Source of the DNA: Blautia faecis
Lineage (GTDB): Bacteria; Bacillota; Clostridia; Lachnospirales; Lachnospiraceae
Direction of reading: 5' to 3'
Assembly (NCBI RefSeq): GCF_020554845.1
Contig: NZ_JAJCIA010000001.1
Location: forward strand, 62,001 to 126,000
DNA length: 64,000 bases
Shown here: in pieces, positions 59,467 through 64,000 of the stretch
Layout: every line of letters starts with the position of its first letter
How positions within the stretch are numbered: position 1 is the stretch's first letter
The notes under the pieces: model-generated
Told to the model about the DNA's origin: nothing
The model's database searches: none
Seen by the model: the letters and a program-made list of their open reading frames with translations, nothing else
Made by a program: the position numbers and the translations under genes

Positions 59467-60015
59467 ATGAAAAAATCAAGTTGGAAGTTAATTCTTATTA
59501 TTGTTGCAGGAATTCTTGCGGTTGTCATGTTAGGCGTATTCGGAGTGCAGAGCTCGCAGAATAAAGCTTTTTCACTGGAGGAGCAGGTGAATACAGCTGA
59601 TTCAGACATCAAAGTTCAGGAAAAAAGACGTGTGGATCTGGTTTATAACCTTGTAGATTGTGTAAAGCAGTACGATAAACACGAAGCTGATACACTTACT
59701 GCTATCGTAGAAGGACGAGGTTCAACCGGAGATATCGAAAATGTTACCACTGCGATTGCAGCTGTAAGCGAGGCTTATCCGGAATTAAAATCTAATGAAA
59801 ATTATAAGGAATTGATGAATGAACTTTCTATTACAGAAAATCTAATTGCGGAATATCGCAGTAACTACAACAAACAGATAAAGGTATACAGACGTTATGT
59901 AAGAAAATTCCCTACACGAATCTTTTTAGATATTCTCGGCTATGAGCTTCAGGAGTATACATATTTGAATTACGATGCTCCAGTTGATGCTCCACAGAAT
60001 TTGTTCGGGGAATAA
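59467..60015 (+). CDS. LemA family protein
   Basis: 182 residues. N-terminal membrane anchor (LILIIVAGILAVVMLGVFGVQ), then the helical LemA body: LEEQVNTADSDIKVQEKRRVDLVYNLVDCVKQYDKHEADTL, SENYKELMNELSITENLIAEYRSNYNKQIKVYRR, and FPTRIFLDILGYE. LemA proteins have the N-terminus outside and a four-helix domain; their function is poorly known. They are common in bacterial chromosomes and less expected in a phage-like element. The gene is paired with a membrane protein 4 bases downstream. Confidence 0.85.
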   Translation: MKKSSWKLILIIVAGILAVVMLGVFGVQSSQNKAFSLEEQVNTADSDIKVQEKRRVDLVYNLVDCVKQYDKHEADTLTAIVEGRGSTGDIENVTTAIAAVSEAYPELKSNENYKELMNELSITENLIAEYRSNYNKQIKVYRRYVRKFPTRIFLDILGYELQEYTYLNYDAPVDAPQNLFGE

Positions 60016-60019
60016 GCTT

Positions 60020-60778
60020 ATGAAGAAATGGAACAGATTTGATTTCGGAGACTTTGAAATCACAAAAAGAGAGATCTTAGTAAGTATATCTATCATTGCA
60101 GTTCTGTTACTCATTGGCTTTATAATTTCCGGCAAAATCTCAGACCATTTGATGGATAAAAACGAAAAGTATAACAAAGCGGTAAAGATTAAAGAACAAG
60201 ATCTGTTTGAATATGGTATGCGGACTGATATTGGAAACGCATTTATCTATGGTGATTTGGAAGCTGTTGACACTGTTACTTATCCGGAGATTGGTGGAAA
60301 GTATATGTATGTGAGAAAGGTTGAAGAGCATTACACGAGACATACTCGTAAGGTAGCTCACACAAGGACTGTGAATGGAAAATCCCACACATATTATACG
60401 ACGGAAGTTTATTGGTCATGGGATTATGTCAGGAGTGAGGATAAGACTTGCAAAGAGGTATCTTACTTGAAACATATATTCTCAAGTAAGAAGATTCAAT
60501 TACCGGACGACGATTATATTGACACATTAAAGGAATCTTCCCATGTACGTTTCAAATACTATGGAGTTGGTTTGAAGTACACTGGGACGATATTTACAGA
60601 ATTAAAAAATAAAACAATAAAAAATAATTCACCATTCTATGAGAATATGACGATTGATGAGACCGTAGATCACTTAGAATCCGATTTTGCGTTATGGTTA
60701 TTCTGGATTTTCTGGATAATTTTAATCGGAGCATGTGTCTACGGTTTTTATTATCTTGACAATGAATGGCTTGAATAA
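60020..60778 (+). CDS. Membrane protein, partner of LemA (252 residues)
   Basis: Two membrane segments, at about 20-42 (ILVSISIIAVLLLIGFIISG) and near the end (ALWLFWIFWIILIGACVYGFYY), with an extracellular-type domain of about 165 residues between. That domain has VRKVEEHYTRHTRKVAHTRT, SHTYYTTEVYWSWDYV and VRFKYYGVGLKYTGTIF. The topology and position resemble the E3-like or TMEM43-like membrane partners that often stand beside lemA, but I cannot name the family. It starts 4 bases after lemA. Confidence 0.7.
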   Translation: MKKWNRFDFGDFEITKREILVSISIIAVLLLIGFIISGKISDHLMDKNEKYNKAVKIKEQDLFEYGMRTDIGNAFIYGDLEAVDTVTYPEIGGKYMYVRKVEEHYTRHTRKVAHTRTVNGKSHTYYTTEVYWSWDYVRSEDKTCKEVSYLKHIFSSKKIQLPDDDYIDTLKESSHVRFKYYGVGLKYTGTIFTELKNKTIKNNSPFYENMTIDETVDHLESDFALWLFWIFWIILIGACVYGFYYLDNEWLE

Positions 60779-60798
60779 AAAGAAAGGAGATTACGAAA

Positions 60799-61497
60799 AT
60801 GAGCAAAATTAAGAGAGAAAAATCAAAAATGGAGTTATGGGCTGAAAATGAGGTAAAGATTGCTTGCCATCGTAAAGGGGACGAATTCGATTATGGTTGT
60901 GCCAGCTATGAAAGCGCACTGAAAGCATTTAAAACCCTTTGCAAAGATGAACATTCTGGAGCGAGTATTATGTTTACTAAAGCTATTCTCAATCGAATGA
61001 TTACTGGTAAGCCTCTTACACCAATCGAAGATACTGAAGATGTGTGGAATGAAGTACACGGCAGAAAGGATGCTTCTAAACATTACCAGTGCAAGAGAAT
61101 GAGCTCTCTGTTCAAGGATGTTAAACCCGACGGAACTGTTAAGTATACAGATGTGGATCGTTTTCATGGAGTCAATATTTCCAATCCACATTGTAGTTAT
61201 CACAGCGGTTTGATTGATACTGTGATGAGCGAACTATTTCCTATCGCAATGCCTTATATGCCTTTGATCGACGCATATCGTGTTTTTACAGAAGATTTCC
61301 TAGTAGATCCAAAGAACGGCGACTACGATACGGTTGGTATTTTATATGTAGTAACCCCTAAGGGTGAAAAAGTTGAAATCAACCGATATTTCAAAGATGC
61401 ACCGGTAGGATTTGCTGAGATTGATGAAAAAGAATATCTGGAGAGAAAAGAAGCAGCAAAAGCACGACTAGAGAAAGCTGGTGATAATAATGCTTAA
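60799..61497 (+). CDS. Conserved phage protein of unknown function (232 residues)
   Basis: MELWAENEVKIACHRKGDEF, SYESALKAFKTLCKDEHSGASI, AILNRMITGKPLTPIEDTEDVW, SLFKDVKPDGTVKYTDVDR, FPIAMPYMPLIDAYRVFTEDFLVDPKNGDYDTVGI. Soluble, with a charged helical end. The central pattern (L.RM..G.PLTPIEDT...W) is known from many phage proteins of unknown role. AAAGGAG lies 10 bases upstream. It overlaps the tiny DUF3789-like gene. Confidence 0.75.
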   Translation: MSKIKREKSKMELWAENEVKIACHRKGDEFDYGCASYESALKAFKTLCKDEHSGASIMFTKAILNRMITGKPLTPIEDTEDVWNEVHGRKDASKHYQCKRMSSLFKDVKPDGTVKYTDVDRFHGVNISNPHCSYHSGLIDTVMSELFPIAMPYMPLIDAYRVFTEDFLVDPKNGDYDTVGILYVVTPKGEKVEINRYFKDAPVGFAEIDEKEYLERKEAAKARLEKAGDNNA

Positions 61498-61573
61498 TTT
61501 TATTATCGGATTTATTATTGGCGTTATTCTTGGAGTCTTTATGCTTCTCTTTGTACAGGGAGGAACAAGATGA
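61490..61573 (+). CDS. DUF3789-like membrane peptide (27 residues)
   Basis: MLNFIIGFIIGVILGVFMLL then FVQGGTR: a single membrane segment with Gly spacing. The pattern matches the DUF3789 family of very short phage membrane proteins. Its start overlaps the upstream stop region and its stop overlaps the next start (ATGA), which supports translation in a coupled run. Confidence 0.65.
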   Translation: MLNFIIGFIIGVILGVFMLLFVQGGTR

Positions 61574-61890
61574 AACGCTATAATTTTATTAAAGGGATGA
61601 ATAGTAACTTGGAACTTTCTGATAAAGAACGTCGGCGCATATTAAGACGGAGTGTAGAGAAAGATCCATGGAAATTGAAGTGTACCATTGCTATGGAAGA
61701 ATTTGCAGAATTACAACAGCAGGTAAGCAAAGAAATTCGAGGATATCACGATCAATATGGACTCTTGGAAGAGATGGCAGATGCTTATATTTGTCTGAAT
61801 TTCCTTGAGTCCATTTTTAATATTAGCCCGGAAGAAATTCAGAAGGCTATTGATGTGAAATTATATAGAGAAAAGGGGAATCTCAAATGA
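61570..61890 (+). CDS. MazG-like nucleotide pyrophosphohydrolase-type protein
   Basis: 106 residues, helical. The metal-binding pattern is visible: AMEEFAELQQQVSKEI (E-E-x-x-E like) and LLEEMADAYICLNFLE (E-x-x-D). The all-alpha NTP pyrophosphohydrolase family removes unwanted nucleoside triphosphates; phages often carry such genes to shape the nucleotide pool. It overlaps its neighbours by 4 bases on each side. The substrate is unknown. Confidence 0.75.
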   Translation: MKRYNFIKGMNSNLELSDKERRRILRRSVEKDPWKLKCTIAMEEFAELQQQVSKEIRGYHDQYGLLEEMADAYICLNFLESIFNISPEEIQKAIDVKLYREKGNLK

Positions 61891-62366
61891 GTAGAAATAT
61901 TGAAATCGCAGGAACCATATCTTTCGGTGGAAAGCTTCTTAATGTGTATGGAGATCTTGATGCTCCGTTATTTAAGGCTAAGGACATTAGCCATGTTATC
62001 GAATATAGTTCTGGTAACGAATGGAAAATGCTTGAGATGTGTGAAGACGACGAAAAGCTGAAACTACCAATGGTAGTAGCAGGTCAGCGGCGATCCGTCA
62101 ACTTTGTAACTGAGAATGGGTTGTACAATATTCTTTCCCAGAGTCGTATGGAGATCGCGAGAGCTTGGAGACGAATTGTGCATGACGAACTCATTAACAT
62201 GAGAAGAACCAAAGGGCGAAATATCGCAGAGCAATTTGAAGAATGGGACCATGCTCTGGATAATATCTACTTTGATGAAGAAACTGGAAAACTCATGCAG
62301 TCAGTAACTGTGCAGGGCGGAGACGTTGAGCAGATTCCTTATGAGGAAGATTCAGATGGAGATTGA
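61887..62366 (+). CDS. BRO-N domain protein (anti-repressor type)
   Basis: 159 residues. The BRO-N fold is visible: VYGDLDAPLFKAKDISHVIEYSS (the W/F-x-A-K-D-h segment), RRSVNFVTENGLYNILSQSR and ARAWRRIVHDELINMRRT. BRO-N proteins bind DNA, and many are phage anti-repressors; the usual C-terminal ANT or KilA domain is missing here, replaced by a short acidic tail. The start overlaps the mazG-like gene by 4 bases, and the end overlaps the next gene. Confidence 0.8.
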   Translation: MSRNIEIAGTISFGGKLLNVYGDLDAPLFKAKDISHVIEYSSGNEWKMLEMCEDDEKLKLPMVVAGQRRSVNFVTENGLYNILSQSRMEIARAWRRIVHDELINMRRTKGRNIAEQFEEWDHALDNIYFDEETGKLMQSVTVQGGDVEQIPYEEDSDGD

Positions 62367-62550
62367 TAACGTTAAGGATTGCATAGAGGTCAAAATTCAT
62401 GCTGGATTAGTTATTGACAATAAGACTTTTGAATTGTGCATGGGCTTAATTGCTGCATATGCCAGAAACGAAGGTCTGAAGGGATTGGATATTCGTTTTA
62501 GCGATTTTGGTGGAGGATATTTAAAGAAGAAACAAAAGAATGATATTTAA
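62356..62550 (+). CDS. Unknown small protein (64 residues)
   Basis: MEIDNVKDCIEVKIHAGLVI, DNKTFELCMGLIAAYARNEG, LDIRFSDFGGGYLKKKQKND. It is soluble with a basic end. It starts within the end of the BRO-N gene (11-base overlap), with GAGGAAGA as ribosome region. No family is recognised. Confidence 0.55.
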   Translation: MEIDNVKDCIEVKIHAGLVIDNKTFELCMGLIAAYARNEGLKGLDIRFSDFGGGYLKKKQKNDI

Positions 62551-62673
62551 TAATGCGGTTTAGGTCACAGTGACGACTTCCAGGTACGAAAAACTACCTA
62601 AGCGGAATGAATGTAACACGAGAGTTAGCACCCCGGACGACGCGGCATAGTCCACCGCCCGCATTATTTTGAA
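62548..62673 (+). ncRNA. Candidate structured RNA closed by a perfect 10-bp stem
   Basis: AATAATGCGG at the 5' side is the exact complement of CCGCATTATT at the 3' side. Inside lie TTAGGT with ACCTAA, TAAC-ACGAGA-GTTA and GGAC with GTCC, separated by unpaired purine-rich stretches (GTACGAAAAACT, GCGGAATGAATG). The 137-base gap has no ORF and is much richer in G+C than its surroundings. The ribosome site AAAGGAG of the next gene follows after 4 bases. I checked for tRNA, hammerhead and HDV-like cores and found none. Confidence 0.55.
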
Positions 62674-62687
62674 AGGAGAAAATCGTT

Positions 62688-62897
62688 ATGAGAAAAACAA
62701 AACATAATGCGTTGGATGAAAATGCGATTTATGGCGCGCCTATTTGGAAATCCGATGGAGCAAAAGGCTCCGGGTTTGTTGAAGATTATAACAGGGAATT
62801 GTCACCACATCCTTCTTTTAGTTGTGGACTTACTCCTGTATCTAAAAACGTTTTTATGAGTTTGACTATTCACAGAGGAAGGGGAGGACAATGGTAG
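62688..62897 (+). CDS. Unknown small protein downstream of the structured RNA (69 residues)
   Basis: MRKTKHNALDENAIYGAPIW, KSDGAKGSGFVEDYNRELSP, HPSFSCGLTPVSKNVFMSLT, and the end IHRGRGGQW. Soluble, with no recognised family. AAAGGAG stands 11 bases upstream, directly behind the candidate RNA, so the RNA may control its translation. It overlaps the next gene by 7 bases. Confidence 0.55.
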   Translation: MRKTKHNALDENAIYGAPIWKSDGAKGSGFVEDYNRELSPHPSFSCGLTPVSKNVFMSLTIHRGRGGQW

Positions 62898-63073
62898 AGT
62901 TTGTTGGGAACTGGGGAGAAAGACCAGAGAGCGAAACAGTAAGATGGAGAAATGATGTAACGGCTGCTAAAGAGCTTTGTTACCCAAAAGATGTTGTGAG
63001 AAAAATTGAGGATGAATCTGATCCGTACAAACGGCAGCGGATGCTTTGCGATGCAAGACACAAATATTTATAA
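62891..63073 (+). CDS. Unknown small protein (60 residues)
   Basis: MVEFVGNWGERPESETVRWRN, TAAKELCYPKDVVRKIEDES and KRQRMLCDARHKYL: charged, helical, soluble. AGGAAGGGGAGG lies just upstream. No family is recognised. Confidence 0.6.
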   Translation: MVEFVGNWGERPESETVRWRNDVTAAKELCYPKDVVRKIEDESDPYKRQRMLCDARHKYL

Positions 63074-63097
63074 TGTATGTTCTTTTGAAAGGAGACT

Positions 63098-63304
63098 ATG
63101 ATGTACAGCTTTAAGATTTTTATATTTTTATGGATTCTTATTGGGGCAATATTTTGCTTATATGCTCTTTCCACTGACAAAATAAAAGTACTTGTAAACG
63201 AGAGACCTCTTTTGGAAACAGCCATAGCTATGATGTATGCCATGATTGCTAGTCCATACTGGCTGATTGCGGGAATTATTAAAGTACTGTTTAGTAAAGG
63301 GTGA
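63098..63304 (+). CDS. Small membrane protein with two segments (68 residues)
   Basis: Segment one is FKIFIFLWILIGAIFCLYAL, and the second covers AMMYAMIASPYWLIAGIIKVL; a short basic stretch (STDKIKVLVNERPLLE) lies between. GAAAGGAG precedes two consecutive ATG codons at 63098 and 63101. No family is recognised. Confidence 0.6.
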   Translation: MMYSFKIFIFLWILIGAIFCLYALSTDKIKVLVNERPLLETAIAMMYAMIASPYWLIAGIIKVLFSKG

Positions 63305-63305
63305 C

Positions 63306-63464
63306 ATAAAAGTCCGTGAAATTCCAGATCCTTGGGAAGTACATGGCACTGCTGAATACGCTAAAATGTGTCCAGATCAGTTAATAACAATAGCGGAGAT
63401 GGAGGCTGACGCAAGACGAGCGATACCAGCTGATAAGATTAAGACTGGAAGTAAGGAGGACTGA
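63306..63464 (+). CDS. Unknown small acidic protein, start uncertain
   Basis: The frame reads KVREIPDPWEVHGTAEYAKM then CPDQLITIAEMEADARRAIP and an acidic end. There is no ATG or GTG at a suitable place. ATA at 63306 lies 4 bases after AAAGGG, and a TTG at 63267 would overlap the upstream gene. Coding is supported by the frame and by tight spacing to the next gene. Confidence 0.45.
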   Translation: MKVREIPDPWEVHGTAEYAKMCPDQLITIAEMEADARRAIPADKIKTGSKED

Positions 63465-63467
63465 TAT

Positions 63468-63641
63468 ATGAAATATATTATTGCAAAAATAATTGAATTT
63501 GCAGCGATTTGTGCGGTTGCTATAATTTTAATTAAAATGGGATATGGTGGTGAGACCTGGCAGTATTGGGTAATTTTAGTACTAATGACTGTGTATGGTG
63601 GTGCGTTCGCATGCGAGAAAGACAAAGAGGAATTGGAATGA
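63468..63641 (+). CDS. Small membrane protein with two segments (57 residues)
   Basis: Segments IEFAAICAVAIILIKMG and WQYWVILVLMTVYGGAFA, then the acidic end CEKDKEELE. AAGGAGG lies 8 bases upstream. The stop overlaps the next start (ATGA). No family is recognised. Confidence 0.6.
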   Translation: MKYIIAKIIEFAAICAVAIILIKMGYGGETWQYWVILVLMTVYGGAFACEKDKEELE

Positions 63642-63811
63642 CGGTAACGGTGTTTATAGTATTAATTATGACAATCTTCTGGATGCTGCTGCAATTTATT
63701 TTACCAGGTTTGAACGATACATTGTGCATCATATTCTATTATCTAACCATGTGCTTACTCGGCATGTGGTGTTTTTATTATATTGGAGTCGTTATGGCGG
63801 AAATGAGGTAG
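63638..63811 (+). CDS. Small membrane protein with two segments (57 residues)
   Basis: MTVTVFIVLIMTIFWMLLQF, LPGLNDTLCIIFYYLTMCLL and GMWCFYYIGVVMAEMR: two membrane helices joined by a short loop. Coupled to the previous gene by ATGA overlap and followed by a 20-residue peptide gene. Confidence 0.6.
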   Translation: MTVTVFIVLIMTIFWMLLQFILPGLNDTLCIIFYYLTMCLLGMWCFYYIGVVMAEMR

Positions 63812-63814
63812 AAA

Positions 63815-63877
63815 ATGGATGAGATTTTATGTATTTTAATAATCTTCGTTATTTACATATTGGCGAAGATATTTTAA
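63815..63877 (+). CDS. Possible 20-residue membrane peptide
   Basis: MDEILCILIIFVIYILAKIF, nearly all hydrophobic, 3 bases after the previous stop. The ribosome site is weak (GAGGTAG). Too short to be certain. Confidence 0.35.
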   Translation: MDEILCILIIFVIYILAKIF

Positions 63878-63892
63878 TAGAAAGGAACTATT

Positions 63893-64000
63893 ATGGACGA
63901 TTTAAAGTGGTGTTTAAAAATTATCTCGATCATGATTGGCGTCGTCTTATATGTTTCTATATGGTGGGCAATGCCATCGGGAGTCAATTATTATAAAAAA
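63893..64000 (+). CDS. Membrane protein, 5' part only (cut by window edge)
   Basis: MDDLKWCLKIISIMIGVVLY then VSIWWAMPSG: one membrane segment in the 36 visible residues. AAAGGAAC precedes the ATG. It continues past the window. Confidence 0.5.
   Translation, partial: MDDLKWCLKIISIMIGVVLYVSIWWAMPSGVNYYKK

Noticed and set aside
62571..62600. GTGACGA followed by CGAAA in the candidate RNA, similar to a hammerhead ribozyme core
   Set aside because: The hammerhead core needs CTGANGA; the first C is G here without compensation, and no stem II can be formed between the two segments.
62630..62660. CGGCATAGTCCACCG, similar to the start of HDV-type ribozymes
   Set aside because: The following P1 and P2 strands required for the double pseudoknot are not present downstream.

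Overview
The window looks like chromosomal DNA of a spore-forming, acetogenic Lachnospiraceae bacterium (Blautia-like). The reasons are strong AGGAGG ribosome sites, a Firmicutes housekeeping order (rbgA, rnhB, yraN, der, plsY, gpsA, spoIVA), a complete carbonyl branch of the Wood-Ljungdahl pathway, and a contiguous element typical of gut Firmicutes mobile DNA. The genus is an inference from gene content only.

Region 1 (1-9.8 kb) is housekeeping: the end of a type I signal peptidase, ribosome-assembly GTPase RbgA, RNase HII, YraN, a 162-bp miniature inverted-repeat element, PgeF, PRPP synthase on the minus strand, then the DUF512 / der / plsY / gpsA run. An aldo/keto reductase lies on the minus strand at about 10 kb.

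Region 2 (10.8-36.6 kb) is an acetogenesis locus, almost all on the plus strand. A promoter and a terminated leader RNA precede a His-rich protein and CooT (nickel handling). Then come metF, a CooC-type ATPase, CO dehydrogenase acsA, a second cooC, two tandem acetyl-CoA synthase genes (acsB), acsD, acsC, acsE, acsV, a DUF3786 gene, fhs, fchA, folD, a MOSC gene with moaA, and an electron-bifurcating [FeFe]-hydrogenase hydC-hydB-hydA. Together they oxidise H2 (HydABC), carry formate on tetrahydrofolate to methyl-THF (Fhs, FchA, FolD, MetF), move the methyl group to the corrinoid protein (AcsE, AcsCD, reactivated by AcsV), and join it to CO at ACS (AcsA/AcsB). No formate dehydrogenase or metV is visible. 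The locus separates gpsA from spoIVA, which are near neighbours in many Firmicutes.

Region 3 (36.9-38.7 kb) is spoIVA, its terminator and a small minus-strand membrane-protein gene.

Region 4 (about 38.7 kb to the end) is a plus-strand, visibly more AT-rich mobile element, probably a large prophage or phage-derived plasmid-like element. No integrase, terminase or capsid gene is visible in its 25 kb. Its left edge has an inverted repeat and three direct repeats. The first part (39-50 kb) has many small membrane or zinc-ribbon proteins. They are separated by intrinsic terminators and by ten copies of an unusual intergenic motif ending in TATTATGAAAGGAG. It also holds three DUF6353 paralogues and a DUF6273 protein whose end looks like a diversity-generating variable region. 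The second part (50-57.6 kb) is a replication module: a 1444-residue fusion of SF3 helicase, archaeo-eukaryotic-type primase and family B DNA polymerase, then an SSB-like protein and an SF2 helicase. The last part holds a DUF5662 / toxin-like protein, an Sm-like protein, LemA with a membrane partner, a MazG-like protein, a BRO-N protein, a candidate structured RNA and many short membrane proteins.
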